41,501 nt of DNA from Pseudomonadota bacterium (GTDB lineage: Bacteria; Myxococcota_A; Polyangia; Polyangiales; Polyangiaceae), in contig JAEWRL010000013.1 in NCBI GenBank assembly GCA_023398955.1, positions 1 to 41,501 on the forward strand. Direction: 5' to 3'. Below the pieces are notes generated by a model. It ran no database searches. It was given only the letters and a program-made list of their open reading frames with translations, and was not told the DNA's origin. This document shows positions 15,719 through 25,312 of the stretch, in pieces. Both the position numbers and the translations under genes were made by a program. How positions within the stretch are numbered: the stretch's first letter is position 1; every line of letters begins with the position of its first letter.

Positions 15719-15979
15719 ATGTTGACGGGGGCGACCGTTGCGGATACCTCTCGATCTGCCGTGGTCCAGTGCAAGCACAGCGCCCTGTTGTTGATAACCC
15801 GCACAGTTTCGGGAACGACAACTAGCCTGGCGCGCGCTCGCATCGAGCTCGTCTGCACCGAACCGGAGGGCCACGAGGGGCCTCACCGGGATCATTGTCA
15901 TGGTGAGACCTGGGAGGGGCACGAGGGGAAGCTGACGACGCTGCTCCGTCACGAAGACGAGCCGGAGCCAGACACCTGA
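15719..15979 (+). CDS. Small hypothetical protein with Cys/His-rich tail
   Basis: The supported part is the C-terminal half, RIELVCTEPEGHEGPHRDHC followed by HGETWEG. Its pattern (C..pEGHxGpHrd....W.g) occurs in small uncharacterised actinobacterial and myxobacterial proteins and may bind a metal. The frame is open from 15476, but the first 80 codons are not protein-like. ATG 15719 (86 residues) and GTG 15764 are possible starts, neither with a good ribosome-binding site. It ends 12 nt from the end of the convergent nhaA-like gene. A real gene is likely but the start is uncertain. Confidence 0.4.
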   Translation: MLTGATVADTSRSAVVQCKHSALLLITRTVSGTTTSLARARIELVCTEPEGHEGPHRDHCHGETWEGHEGKLTTLLRHEDEPEPDT

Positions 15980-15991
15980 CGGAGCGACGGT

Positions 15992-17248
15992 CTACCCAGC
16001 CATGATCGACGTCCCGGTCCCCGTAGTCGGCGGCCCAGAGAGCTTCCGCGTCCCCAGGAGCTTCGACGCGATGTAACTCAGGAGGGCTGCCGAGAAGGAA
16101 AGCAGCGCGCCCATCTTCGCCGAGTCCAAGACTTCGGAGCCCGAGACGGCGCTCGGGAAGGCAACAGTGGCGACGAAGAGCGCCACCGTGAAGCCAATCC
16201 CAGCCATGAAGCCGAGCACGATGACGTCTGTCATCTTCATTCCCTCAGGCATTTCCAGACGCAAGCCCCTGACGGCGAGCACTGTCATCAGGCTGATCCC
16301 GAGGGGTTTGCCCACCAACAAGGCCGTGGCGACGAGGCCAGTCGCAACTCCCACGTTCCCCAGCAGGACCCCGGCGTTGGCGAGCCCGAAGAGCATCAGG
16401 ATGAGCTCCACCGGCTTCTTCCACCAGTGTTCGAAGGCGTTGAGAGCGTCCCTGGGGTGGTGCCCGCTGGCGGGGTCGGCGAACAGCCCAGCGTCGCGCT
16501 TTGCATGGGGCAGAGTCGGGATGATGGGCACAAGCGCCAAGGCCGGGTGGATACCTCCCTCGTGGAAGCCGTACCAAGAAAGGGGACCTGCTACGAGGAG
16601 GTAGCCCCAGAAGCTCCGCACGCCGAAGCGCCGCAGCCCGATGTTGAAAAGGATGGCCCCGAGCACGCACGCGAAGAACAGGCCCAGGTTCATTTCCCCT
16701 TGCGGGTAGAACACCGCGAGGATGATGAGGCCAATGGCGTCATCCGCGATCGCGAGCAGCAGCAAGAAGGGGATTGCCGGGTGCCGAGCCCCAAACACGA
16801 GGCGAGCAACCAGGTAAGAGAACGCAATGTCCGTCGCGGTGGGCACCGCCCAGCCGCGCGTCAGCTCGGGTCGATCGAACACCACCGTGCCCGCGAGATA
16901 GAGGAAAGCAGGCCCGACCACGCCGCCCACGGTTGCCAGCAGCGGCGTGGCCGCCTTCTTCGGGGACGAGAGGGCACCTCCAGGGAGCAGGGCCTCCCAG
17001 ATCTCCTTGGCCGCGATGGCGAAGAAGAAGCACATCAGGACGTCGTTCACCACAAAGTGAAACGTCAAACCATGCCCCTCCTGGGCTCCGGGAGCTCCCG
17101 CCACCAGCGGGCCGTGCATGGCAAGCTCGTACCCGTGGTAGTCCAGGTTGGCCCACAGCAAGGCGGCGAGCGTCCCCCCGATGAGAAACAGAGAGTTCGC
17201 GAGGAGGAAGTCGAAGGTGCTGCTGACGGCCGTGCGGATTCTTTGCAA
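15992..17248 (-). CDS. nhaA: Na+/H+ antiporter NhaA
   Basis: This is an integral membrane antiporter of about 418 residues that exports Na+ in exchange for H+. Family residues are clear: FHFVVNDVLMCFFFAIAAKE (TM2-3), GWAVPTATDIAFSYLV (Asp of TM IV), LLLAIADDAIGLIILAVF (the paired Asp 169-170 that bind the ion), and GFMAGIGFTVALFVATVAF near the end. It is slightly longer than E. coli NhaA (388 aa), with an added loop after TM1 (MHGPLVAGAPGAQEGHG). TTG 17248 with GAGG upstream is taken as the start. A TTG at 17311 is possible but adds residues with no family match. Divergent from the lipoprotein gene at 17498; the 249 nt between them must carry both promoters. Confidence 0.93.
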   Translation of the reverse strand: MQRIRTAVSSTFDFLLANSLFLIGGTLAALLWANLDYHGYELAMHGPLVAGAPGAQEGHGLTFHFVVNDVLMCFFFAIAAKEIWEALLPGGALSSPKKAATPLLATVGGVVGPAFLYLAGTVVFDRPELTRGWAVPTATDIAFSYLVARLVFGARHPAIPFLLLLAIADDAIGLIILAVFYPQGEMNLGLFFACVLGAILFNIGLRRFGVRSFWGYLLVAGPLSWYGFHEGGIHPALALVPIIPTLPHAKRDAGLFADPASGHHPRDALNAFEHWWKKPVELILMLFGLANAGVLLGNVGVATGLVATALLVGKPLGISLMTVLAVRGLRLEMPEGMKMTDVIVLGFMAGIGFTVALFVATVAFPSAVSGSEVLDSAKMGALLSFSAALLSYIASKLLGTRKLSGPPTTGTGTSIMAG

Positions 17249-17497
17249 GGTGACCTCGAGAGCCTGGGGGTCGCAACGAGGGGCGAGCGGAAGGTAGCGA
17301 CAACACTGCAAATGGCAAGACGATCGCCGCGGGAGGCAGCCCGCCGCCCCGGTTCCCGAAGCTCGGACGCGGCGCCGCGCGGGGAGACCGGTCGCGGGGC
17401 TCGCCTCCGAGACGGGAAGCGACCGGAGAGCGAGAATTGTCGACTCGATGGCTTTGGTGAGGCATCGTTCCCTGCGGCGCCGTGGCGCGACCGAAGG

Positions 17498-18607
17498 ATG
17501 AGGGCAGCCGTGGTTTTCGTTCCGTTTCGCGATCGCTTCCAGAGCCGAGCGCTGCTGCTCTCGGGCCTCGCCGTGGCAGCATGTGGCGGCCGCTCGGGGC
17601 TGCTCGAGGAGAATGGGGCCGCGGTCCTGGGAGGCTCAGGAGGAGCTGCGCAGGGTGGCACCCATGACGGGTCGGGCGCGAGCATCGACCCCGCGGTGGG
17701 TGGCGCGTGGGTGGGCGCTGGAGGGTCGAGCGGCTCCCCTTGGCAGGGTGCTGGAGGAGCGCAGGTCTGCGGGGACGGCAGGTGCGACCTCGCGGAAACC
17801 GGTGAAGCCTGCGCCACCGACTGCACTGGCTCGTGTGCAGCGCTAGCGGACCTCACCCCCTGGGTGAACGGACCTGCTTTCCTCTCGACGGGGTTTGCCA
17901 CGATCAACTCCGTGCGGCTGCCCTGCGAACCGCACGGGACCGATGGCGCGGAGCTCGCCTTCTACGTGCAAATGCCGACCGGGGGGCGCCTGACGGTGAG
18001 CACCGAGTCCCCATTCACCAACTTCGATACCGTCCTCGCCCTCGGCGTTGGCGACTGCCTCGGGAGAAACGTCGCATGCAACGACGACGCGAACGGCTCT
18101 CTGCAGTCACGCGCCACCGCCTGGTACGAAGCGAACGAGCGCGCGGTCATCATCGTCGAAGCCTACGACGGCATCGTGGGGCAGTTTGCGCTCACGCTCG
18201 AGTTCGAGCCCGGCGGCTTCGGTGATCAGTCGTCGGGAGCCGTCGTCGGCTCCCTCGGCGCGTGCTCCACGGCCAGCCGCGACGTGTGGGGCATCGATCT
18301 CGTGAGTGGAGAGCGAGTGAACGTCGCGGTCGACAGCGTCGGCGCGAACAGCGCTGCCGATTTCTCCCTCAGCGTCATCAACCTGACCGAAGGGCGGATC
18401 AGCGAAGCTCCCTTCGAGTTTCGCTGCAGTCATGGCCCGCCTGACCAGCAATGTCCGCTGCACGAATTCGAGGCCGCGACGAGCGGTCCGTATGCACTTG
18501 TCGTTGGGCTCGAGACGCCCTCCTGTGGACCCGCGCTGCCAGCTTACGAGCTGCGCGTGCAGAGGCAGGGAGGCGGCGTGAGCCTGCGCCTGCTCGAAGA
18601 CGGATAG
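17498..18607 (+). CDS. Lipoprotein with Cys-rich motif and PPC-like domain
   Basis: The 369-residue protein starts with a lipoprotein signal (RDRFQSRALLLSGLAVAAC, Cys about 28). A Gly/Ser-rich linker (30-85) and one Cys-rich unit, CGDGRCDLAETGEACATDC, follow. The rest (about 110-365) is beta-rich. It includes LAFYVQMPTGGRLTVSTES and FDTVLALGVGDC...NDDANGSLQS, which is the look of bacterial pre-peptidase C-terminal (PPC)-like domains, and a second similar repeat. No protease domain is present, so it is probably an outer-membrane-anchored binding or structural protein. ATG 17498 is used; GTG 17510 with GAGGG at a better spacing is equally possible. It is convergent with the fibro-slime gene. 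Confidence 0.75.
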   Translation: MRAAVVFVPFRDRFQSRALLLSGLAVAACGGRSGLLEENGAAVLGGSGGAAQGGTHDGSGASIDPAVGGAWVGAGGSSGSPWQGAGGAQVCGDGRCDLAETGEACATDCTGSCAALADLTPWVNGPAFLSTGFATINSVRLPCEPHGTDGAELAFYVQMPTGGRLTVSTESPFTNFDTVLALGVGDCLGRNVACNDDANGSLQSRATAWYEANERAVIIVEAYDGIVGQFALTLEFEPGGFGDQSSGAVVGSLGACSTASRDVWGIDLVSGERVNVAVDSVGANSAADFSLSVINLTEGRISEAPFEFRCSHGPPDQQCPLHEFEAATSGPYALVVGLETPSCGPALPAYELRVQRQGGGVSLRLLEDG

Positions 18608-18658
18608 AGAGCGCTGGGCTGGGCTGGGGTTGAGGATGGCGACTGGCTCCGATTCGTG

Positions 18659-18757
18659 GGGTCCCAGTCGCTGGGATACCCGCTTTCGGGATGCACAACG
18701 GCTCGACGCACAAGCGCCGGAAGCGGCCCACGTGCGTGATGCGGGTCGTTCCGGCGC
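18659..18757. terminator. Two hairpins between convergent genes
   Basis: GGGTCCCAG-TCG-CTGGGATACCC (18659-18681, two bulged bases) and a longer hairpin (18714-18757) with the arms GCGCCGGAA / TTCCGGCGC continued by CGGCCC/GGGTCG lie between the ends of the genes at 18607 (+) and 18782 (-). Together they probably serve as a two-way transcription stop. Confidence 0.55.
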
Positions 18758-18781
18758 GGGGCTCTTGGAGCAAGGTGGGGA

Positions 18782-21178
18782 TTAGAGGATCTTCAGCTTG
18801 CAGCCCGCCGTGCAGTTGGTGCTTTCGCCGCGGTCGTCGCACTCTTCGTCGTAGGCGCTATCGATGAAGCCATCCCCGCAATAGTGGGGAAGGACGCAGC
18901 CGGGAGCGCAGCTGGACAGGTCACCATAGACGCCCACGTTGTTGCGGCCCAGATCGCACGCCTCGAACCCCTCGTCAGGCACGCCGTCGCCACAGAACGA
19001 GGCGTACTTGCAGTCGGGCGTGCACCCGCCGTAGGCGCCCGTGTTGGCCTCCGCCCCGTCATCGCACTCCTCGCCGGTCGCCACGACCCCGTCTCCGCAG
19101 AGCGGGATGCACTGGGACTTCGTCGTGCTGAAGCCGGTGAGCGTCAGCTGGTAGTTGGACTCGCGAGGATGGCGGTCGGCGTGGAAGACGGCAATCTCGT
19201 AGGTGCCGCCCGGCTCTAGGCCAAGATCCGCCACGGTCCCGCTGTCGACGTCGATGGCCCTGTTCGTCGAGATGTCGAGAGCGCTGATCTCGTAGCTTGC
19301 CCCCGTGGGCGTCAGGGTCACGTTGCCCTGGAGTCGCTCGTGGGGCGCACCGAGGTCCAGCACCAGCTTGCCATTGATGAAGACCCAGACGTCGTCGTCG
19401 CCGAAGAAGGAGAGCGTCTCGCCACCCTCGTACCGGAACAGGTAGCGCACCTCGGAGGTGAAGTAGAAGTTGCGCTCCATTCCCCGCACGGGCTTCACCG
19501 GCCCGCCATCGCCAGCTTGGCCCTCGGTGTACGATCCGAGCGGATCCCACTGCTGGGTCACGGGGTTGCTGTCGTTGGCGACGCACGAGTCGCCGCTGTC
19601 GAGCAGCCAGTAGGGCCACAGGTTGCAGAGCTTGTCGCTCCCAGTTTCCAAGGAGTCGTCGAGGGGGAAGAAGCCGCTGTCGAGGGTCCCGGAGCCCGTC
19701 ATGAAGATCTCGTGGATGTCGTCGTAGACGGTGTCCCCGCCGCTGCTGCTGAACTGATAGAGGTTGCTGTTGCCCTGACGGACGAGCTCGAGAACCCCCG
19801 CGACCTTGGCGCTCTTCGTGCTGTCGGTGTACCACTGAGCGAAGCTATCGGCGCTCTCGATGACGCGGGTAGAGGTGGAGAGGTACGTGCGCTGGTTCCC
19901 GCCTGCATCGTTGCAGGTGTCGGTACCCGTCGCGCTGCCGAGGATCCCCGTGTTGTCCCAATCGGTGTAGCGGCAGCTGCAGCTGAGGTCGCTCGTCGGA
20001 TTCACCACCGGCTTCCCATTGGGGCCGAGGGAGGACGCGACCAGCCCGGAGCAGAGATCCGTGGCGTCCGAGGTCCAACACGTGCCGTTGCTCCGGGTGG
20101 CCAGCACGCCGCTCGCGTTGGGCACGCAGCGCACGCCGTTCGCGCCCATGAAGAAGAAGTCGTTGTGCCCATCTGCCATATGCGCGCCGTTGAAGTCGCG
20201 GAAGATGATCGGGAGCATGAGGCAGGGCTGGCCGCCGCAGGTGCTCGTGTCGTCCTGCTGGACCGTCTCACAGGAGAAGCCCTCCTCGACGGTGCAAGTC
20301 GACGAACAGCCGTCTCCGTCGAGCAGGTTACCATCGTCGCACTGCTCGTTCGGGTCGATGTTCGCGTTCCCGCAGACCTCGACACAGCGCTGGGTGTTGC
20401 CCTGAGCATCGCGGCAGCTGGGCTCACTCGTGCACGTCTTCGAGCAACCCGAGCCATCGCCATAGAAGAGGCCGTTGGCGGCGCCAGCGTCACACGCTTC
20501 GCCCGTCTCTGGAATGCCGCCATTGCCGCACTGGGCCTGCTTGCACTGATACACGCCATCAATGACCTCACAAGACCAGCCCGGCTCTTCGAGGCAAGTG
20601 CTGGAGCAGCCGTCCCCGCTCACCACGTTGGCGTCGTCGCAGTTCTCCGGCGGTGTGATGACTCCATCGCCGCAGAGGGGGATGCACGGCGACCCCGCCT
20701 TGCGGCACTGCCAGCCCGGATCCACTGCTAGGCAATCCGCGCTGCAACCATCGCCGTTGATGTTGTTGCCGTCGTCGCAAGCTTCCGTCGACGAGAGGCT
20801 GCCGTTGCCGCAGATAGCCGTCGACTCACAGGGTTGACCCGCGGTTGGGCAGATGAAGTCGACCTCAAGCTGGCAGGCTGCGGTACAACCGTCACCGCTT
20901 TCCTTGTTGGCGTCGTCACACTGCTCGTTGGCGTCCAGCGTGCCGTCCCCGCACGTGTCAGAGGCCTCCCAGTCGATGATGCCAAGCCCGCCGAGCCCGG
21001 TGCTACCCCCGCCATTGCCACTGCCACCGCCGACTCCGCCGCCGTTACCGCCCAGGCCCGTCCCCGGGCCGGCATTGGCGGTGCCCTGAGGACCACTGTC
21101 TCCCTCAGCCGAGGGCGCACAGGCTACAAATACGTATAAGAGGGCACAGGCCGACGAGAAACGCAGTAAGGACGACAT
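18782..21178 (-). CDS. Lipoprotein with DUF4215 Cys-rich repeats and a fibro-slime (PA14-like) domain
   Basis: The 798-residue protein has a lipoprotein signal (LLYVFVACAPS, Cys about 20) and a Gly-rich linker (30-70). At least six DUF4215-type repeats follow (CGDGTLDANEQCDDAN, CGNGSLSSTEACDDGN, CGDGVITPPENCDDAN, each with GDGCS..C) to about 320. Next is the fibro-slime domain, from LMLPIIFRDFNGAHMADGHN to the PA14-like core with FFGDDDVWVFINGKLVLDLG and an RESNYQLTLTGF end. Three more Cys-rich units (CGDGVVATGEECDDG, CGDGVPDEGFEACD, CGDGFIDSAYDEECDD) close it. Fibro-slime domains occur in Dictyostelium and bacterial surface proteins and are linked to carbohydrate binding or adhesion. ATG 21178 has GGAGA 8 nt upstream. 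The large open frame on the other strand is an antisense shadow. Confidence 0.9.
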   Translation of the reverse strand: MSSLLRFSSACALLYVFVACAPSAEGDSGPQGTANAGPGTGLGGNGGGVGGGSGNGGGSTGLGGLGIIDWEASDTCGDGTLDANEQCDDANKESGDGCTAACQLEVDFICPTAGQPCESTAICGNGSLSSTEACDDGNNINGDGCSADCLAVDPGWQCRKAGSPCIPLCGDGVITPPENCDDANVVSGDGCSSTCLEEPGWSCEVIDGVYQCKQAQCGNGGIPETGEACDAGAANGLFYGDGSGCSKTCTSEPSCRDAQGNTQRCVEVCGNANIDPNEQCDDGNLLDGDGCSSTCTVEEGFSCETVQQDDTSTCGGQPCLMLPIIFRDFNGAHMADGHNDFFFMGANGVRCVPNASGVLATRSNGTCWTSDATDLCSGLVASSLGPNGKPVVNPTSDLSCSCRYTDWDNTGILGSATGTDTCNDAGGNQRTYLSTSTRVIESADSFAQWYTDSTKSAKVAGVLELVRQGNSNLYQFSSSGGDTVYDDIHEIFMTGSGTLDSGFFPLDDSLETGSDKLCNLWPYWLLDSGDSCVANDSNPVTQQWDPLGSYTEGQAGDGGPVKPVRGMERNFYFTSEVRYLFRYEGGETLSFFGDDDVWVFINGKLVLDLGAPHERLQGNVTLTPTGASYEISALDISTNRAIDVDSGTVADLGLEPGGTYEIAVFHADRHPRESNYQLTLTGFSTTKSQCIPLCGDGVVATGEECDDGAEANTGAYGGCTPDCKYASFCGDGVPDEGFEACDLGRNNVGVYGDLSSCAPGCVLPHYCGDGFIDSAYDEECDDRGESTNCTAGCKLKIL

Positions 21179-21516
21179 GGGCCAATTCTCCGCTCTAAAG
21201 TCGCCTTCGGCAAGGAACTGCTGGTCACTTTTGCTCGCAGACCTCGCGCTTTCCTCGCGGGCTTGGGAGGCGGAACACCCCGGACGTGCGCGCGCTTACG
21301 GTCTCGATTTCCCTTGACTCAACTGCTGCCCTGGCGTTTCGGCGGAAGCCGCAGGGAGTTGCGTGGCGTGGCGAATCACTGGAACACAGCGGTAGCGCAA
21401 TCGCGCTCGAACGTAATCCGAGACGAGGCGAATTTTCCATATCGCAAGACCCGTCCCTTCCGCGGGCTCCGCGCCGCCGCAGGGCAGCCGCGGGCTCGCG
21501 TGCCGCGCTGCACGCC
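21179..21516. other. Non-coding stretch between two minus-strand genes
   Basis: No gene seen. It should contain the terminator of the DUF4139 gene (stop at 21517) and the promoter of the fibro-slime gene. GC-rich direct repeats CCGCGGGCTC occur near 21458 and 21488 and can form alternative hairpins. A TTGACT box at about 21313 is on the plus strand, where no gene follows, and has no good -10 partner. Confidence 0.4.
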
Positions 21517-23544
21517 TCAGTTCACGGGAGGCAACGCTCGCACCGCTTCAATCTCCAGGATCGCGTCGTTGAAACGGATCTGCTGCTCGCGTACTGCCAC
21601 GCCGAGCTCCACGGCTCGACGGGTAATCGCGTCCAGGCGAGTCGTCGCGCGCTCGAGCCTCTCGCTGAGCCGGGTCCTCAGATCGGCGGCCTGGGGGTTC
21701 TTCTCGACGGCCTCCAGGCTGTCGCGCAGCTGGCCCGTGTGCGTCCGGAGCTCGTGCTCCTCCGTGGTGAGCGTTTCCTTCTCCGCCTCGAGCACTCGCC
21801 ACGCCTCTCGCAGCTTCCACGCTGCCTCGAGGCGGTCGACCACGGCCTGCTCCGCGCTGGGATCCGTCAGGTATGCGGTGATCGCCTCTCCTGCCAATGG
21901 ACTGAGCCAGTCCACGGTGAACTGCGCCGGGCGTCGCTCATCGACGACGAGCTTCGTCTTCACGCCAGCCTCGACGAACAGCGGCACCAGCGCGACTGCC
22001 GCGCCTGCACTCTCCTCGGTCCCCGGGGCAGGCCGGAAGAGACGAGTCCCCGGGGACCGAAGGTGGCGCACGAGCACCTTGGCGGTCGCGGCGGTTGCGT
22101 TGCGGACATGATAGGTGGTCCGTGTGATCTGATCGCGGTCCACCGTGAGCGTGCCCCTCTCGATCCGGTACAGGCGAGCACCACGCTGGTCGTGGTGCGT
22201 CTCGCTCACGACGCCAATGCCGCGTTCCAGCGCGAAGGGGACGGTCGCGGTGGCTCCGACGGGCAGCGGCTCCAGCATGCCCTGCCCCAGAAAGGCGCCT
22301 CGCTCGTAGACTGCGACGGGACCCCGCTCCAGCAGCCCCGTCGTGGCATTGCGGAAGTGAGCGACCCGAAACGGGTGCGCCATCGAGGCGGAGACACCGG
22401 GATCCGGAGCGAAGAGGTAGACGGTTTCTCCTGGGACCTCGCGGCTGGCGAGGAGGACCATCGTCGCGCTCCCACTTGGCACAGTCACTCGATGCGGCGG
22501 TGAATAGCGGGTCTCGCCACTTCCCGCCATGGCGACGGCGAGGCCACTCGCCTGCGCAGGCGAGTCCGGCGGTGCGATCCTCGCGCCTACCGGGGCGTCC
22601 CCTCCTGACCCTGCCGCGGCGACGTCCCGCGCCGCAGCGGTCGCCCCGCTCGGTCCTGGGTCGCGCGCCACGGCGGTCGCCCCGCTCGGTCCCGGGTGGC
22701 GCGCTGCCGTGGTCTCGCCGTGCTCCTGCGTGGCGTCGACGGTCGCGGCACCGACGCGGGCACCGCCTCCCGCGGCATCGCCTGCCGACCCCGGCGCGAG
22801 CTGACCACCAGCCCCTTCGCCGGGAGCCCCCGGCGCGGGTGGTGAGAGGTTCGTGACCCCCCTCGGCAGGGTGGCGATACCCTCGCCCGCATCCGTGACG
22901 ATCGGGCGAGGTGGCGTCATGGGCTGACCCAGGGTCGATCGGAACGCCAGGGGGGCTCCCGCCACCAGCACGAGCTCCACGTCGATCCAGTCCTCTCCCG
23001 AGAGATTCTGCACGATGCCCCAGGCCTGCAGCCGTGCCTGGCCGCCGGTGCCGACGACGACCCGATAGGAAGGACGCCAAAGAGGGATTGGAGCGATGTA
23101 GCCCACGGCTAGCCGGTGCTCCCGACCATCGAGTCGCAAGGTTACCTGACGTAACGGATCCTCCCCCGGCTCCTGGCATGTCCCACTGGTAGCCTCGAAC
23201 CCAACGCATGTTCCGAGCGGGGGCGTCCCATCCACGCGCGGACGACAGTGGGGCGCGCCCGGCGCCGGACGCGGCTCATCGAGCTCGACCGGGAAGGACG
23301 CCGACCGCACACTGCTGTCGCCGCGCTCCACGATGGCCATCGTCGCCAGGAAGTCCCCAATCGCGCTCTGCCGCATCCGAAAGGTCACCTCGGCGTCGCG
23401 GACGTGACCCGCCCTCTCGAAGTACCCGACACCGTTGCGGTAGACCACCACCCGACGTAGTGGCAGCTGCGGCGCCGGCACCGCTGCCGACCCACACGCG
23501 GACGCCAACGTGAACACCATCACCGCAAAGCACCGGCACGTCAT
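21517..23544 (-). CDS. DUF4139-type exported protein with C-terminal coiled coil
   Basis: ATG 23544 gives 675 residues with a short lipoprotein-like signal (CFAVMVFTLASAC). DUF4139 hallmarks are VVVYRNGVGYFERAGHV near the mature N-terminus, QVTLRLDGREHRLAVGYIAP and PLWRPSYRVVVGTGGQARLQ. VQNLSGEDWIDVELVLVAGAP then follows in the order typical of this domain, and after a disordered insert (about 245-345) VTVPSGSATMVLLASREVP and TTYHVRNATAATAKVLVRH. The insert has an imperfect PSGATA.ARDPG repeat. The last 130 residues form a heptad-rich coiled coil. The family function is unknown. It is divergent from the kinase operon at 23810. Confidence 0.85.
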   Translation of the reverse strand: MTCRCFAVMVFTLASACGSAAVPAPQLPLRRVVVYRNGVGYFERAGHVRDAEVTFRMRQSAIGDFLATMAIVERGDSSVRSASFPVELDEPRPAPGAPHCRPRVDGTPPLGTCVGFEATSGTCQEPGEDPLRQVTLRLDGREHRLAVGYIAPIPLWRPSYRVVVGTGGQARLQAWGIVQNLSGEDWIDVELVLVAGAPLAFRSTLGQPMTPPRPIVTDAGEGIATLPRGVTNLSPPAPGAPGEGAGGQLAPGSAGDAAGGGARVGAATVDATQEHGETTAARHPGPSGATAVARDPGPSGATAAARDVAAAGSGGDAPVGARIAPPDSPAQASGLAVAMAGSGETRYSPPHRVTVPSGSATMVLLASREVPGETVYLFAPDPGVSASMAHPFRVAHFRNATTGLLERGPVAVYERGAFLGQGMLEPLPVGATATVPFALERGIGVVSETHHDQRGARLYRIERGTLTVDRDQITRTTYHVRNATAATAKVLVRHLRSPGTRLFRPAPGTEESAGAAVALVPLFVEAGVKTKLVVDERRPAQFTVDWLSPLAGEAITAYLTDPSAEQAVVDRLEAAWKLREAWRVLEAEKETLTTEEHELRTHTGQLRDSLEAVEKNPQAADLRTRLSERLERATTRLDAITRRAVELGVAVREQQIRFNDAILEIEAVRALPPVN

Positions 23545-23809
23545 AGGGACCACATGCTGGACTATTCCTGGTCCACTGAAAAGCCGGACCGCACTGCGTT
23601 GTTTGCCACCCAACATTCGCGGCAAGGCGCCGTCCCGGGTTCGCGCGCCCCGCTGCCGTCGCTCCGCCGCGAGTGGGGCAGCCCCCGCTCGTGGACACGC
23701 GCCGACGCCAAGCCTCTCACACTGGCCCCAATGCTGACCGTCGCGTCGCGTCGCTGGCGCACGCCCATCCCTAAAGGCGCTCTCCGATCTGCCGCTTGGG
23801 CGGGCGACC

Positions 23810-25312
23810 ATGCACGCAGCCACCGCCAACGAGTCACAGACACTACTCGCCGGTAGCCTCGTCGGTGGACAGTTCCTCGTTCAGCGGCTCTGTCACGTCT
23901 CGTCGAGCTCCGCGCTCTATGCCGTCAGTCACTCTGCCCTGGGGTACCAGGCGATGCTGAAGGTGCTCAAACAACGCTCCCAGCAGGCCGCCGTCGCAGA
24001 GAGCCGCGCACTCGGACTCCTGAACCACCCCGGGGCTCCGCGGTTGTTGTGCCATGGCAAGCTCCCCGCGGCCCAGGGCGGGTACCCTTTCATCGTGCGG
24101 GAGTACGCGCCTGGACAGCCCCTGTCGGCGCTCATTCGCACGCGCCGGCGCCTGGAGCCGCTGCGGACGGTGGCGATCGGCATCAGCGTGCTCGGTGTCC
24201 TGCGAGCCGCCCACCAGAGCGACATCCTGCACGGGGACATCAAGCCGGACAACATCATCGTCAAACGCACTGGCGCACTCGACAGGACCAAGCTCATCGA
24301 CTTCGGGGCGAGCCGCTCTGGAATAGAGAAGAGTACCGGCACTTCGGGGGTACGGGTCTTCGCCACGCCCCAGTACGCGGCGCCCGAGGTGCTCCGGGGA
24401 ATGCCTCCAGACGCTCGCGCGGACCTCTACTCATTGGGCATGGTGCTGTACGAATGCCTCTGCGGCGCGCGCCCCGAGCCCGGCGGCGCTCCCGGCTCCG
24501 GCGATGGCCAGCGGGAGCTCCTGCGGGTCGACAAGGTGGTGCCAACGAGCGAGGCGCTCGCCAATGCCGTGGCGAAGGCTTTGGCGTCCGATCCAGAGCA
24601 ACGCTACCAAACCGCGGACGAGATGCTCCACGCCCTCGAATCCCTCGGCTGCGCGGAGCTCGCCGCCTACCCTGCACTCGCGGGAGACGCTCCCGCCCAG
24701 GAGCAGGAAACCTTGGATACCGTCGACGTCACCAAGCAGCCAGCTCAGGGGGCGCAGGAAGGGCTCGCACGAGCCCCGGTGCGCAACGACTACTTCCAGC
24801 TACTCTCGACGGAGACGCCCACGGTTTGGGTCCTCAGCGGCGATCCAGGCACCGACCAACCTGCCATCAACGGAGTGATCTTGGCAGCCACGGCCCGCTA
24901 CAATGTCCGCGTCCTCGATGCCGACGCGCGCAGCGGCGTGCTCCCTCGGCTCCAGAGCGGGAACTGCACGGCGCCCTGGGTGCTCGTCTTCGGAGACCTG
25001 CACGTACTGCTGGAGGACGAGCTCCTTCGAGCGCTTTGCACGACGGGAGAAACCTCGCGCCTGCTGGTGAGCACGCACGGCAACTTCGAGCTGCTGAGCA
25101 GCACCGTCAACAGCTGCGGCCTTCATGCCCAAGCGTGCTTGCCCGTGGCGCCTGCGGACCTCCATGACCAGCTCGAGCGGATGGTCACGCGCGCGCGAAC
25201 CGTCCGCCAAGGCTACGACAGGCTCCGCCTGGCCCTCCGCGACGCGCGCGACGACATCGAGGTGCTTCGACGTAAGCTTGCATCCACCGAACGGACAGGG
25301 ACGAGACCATGA
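23810..25312 (+). CDS. Ser/Thr protein kinase with C-terminal degenerate receiver-like domain
   Basis: The 500-residue cytosolic protein has a Hanks-type kinase domain at 15-285: K51 in AMLKVLKQR, catalytic loop HGDIKPDNIIV (D143), DFG at 164-166, TPQYAAPEVL, DLYSLGMVLYECL. The Gly-rich loop is degenerate (HVSSSS), and HGD replaces HRD, so it belongs to the non-RD class. After a linker comes a receiver-like domain (338-460, VWVLSGDPGTD, then VLVFGDLHVLLEDELLRAL) in which the phospho-Asp site reads Phe-Gly and the Lys-Pro is lost. A short coiled coil follows (460-492). The same C-terminal domain ends the kinase at 26979. It is the first gene of a four-gene operon and overlaps the TusA/DsrE2 gene by ATGA. 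Likely substrates are operon partners, by inference. Confidence 0.88.
   Translation: MHAATANESQTLLAGSLVGGQFLVQRLCHVSSSSALYAVSHSALGYQAMLKVLKQRSQQAAVAESRALGLLNHPGAPRLLCHGKLPAAQGGYPFIVREYAPGQPLSALIRTRRRLEPLRTVAIGISVLGVLRAAHQSDILHGDIKPDNIIVKRTGALDRTKLIDFGASRSGIEKSTGTSGVRVFATPQYAAPEVLRGMPPDARADLYSLGMVLYECLCGARPEPGGAPGSGDGQRELLRVDKVVPTSEALANAVAKALASDPEQRYQTADEMLHALESLGCAELAAYPALAGDAPAQEQETLDTVDVTKQPAQGAQEGLARAPVRNDYFQLLSTETPTVWVLSGDPGTDQPAINGVILAATARYNVRVLDADARSGVLPRLQSGNCTAPWVLVFGDLHVLLEDELLRALCTTGETSRLLVSTHGNFELLSSTVNSCGLHAQACLPVAPADLHDQLERMVTRARTVRQGYDRLRLALRDARDDIEVLRRKLASTERTGTRP

Noticed and set aside
15265..15858. 197-codon frame on the minus strand
   Set aside because: No motif or codon bias, and it covers the inverted repeat and the small plus-strand gene.
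16427..17497. Upstream extension of the lipoprotein frame
   Set aside because: It is antisense to the antiporter gene; the lipoprotein signal starts at 17498.
19340..20731. 463-codon open frame on the plus strand
   Set aside because: Antisense to the fibro-slime gene, whose repeated Cys-rich and PA14-like motifs make the minus strand clearly the coding one.
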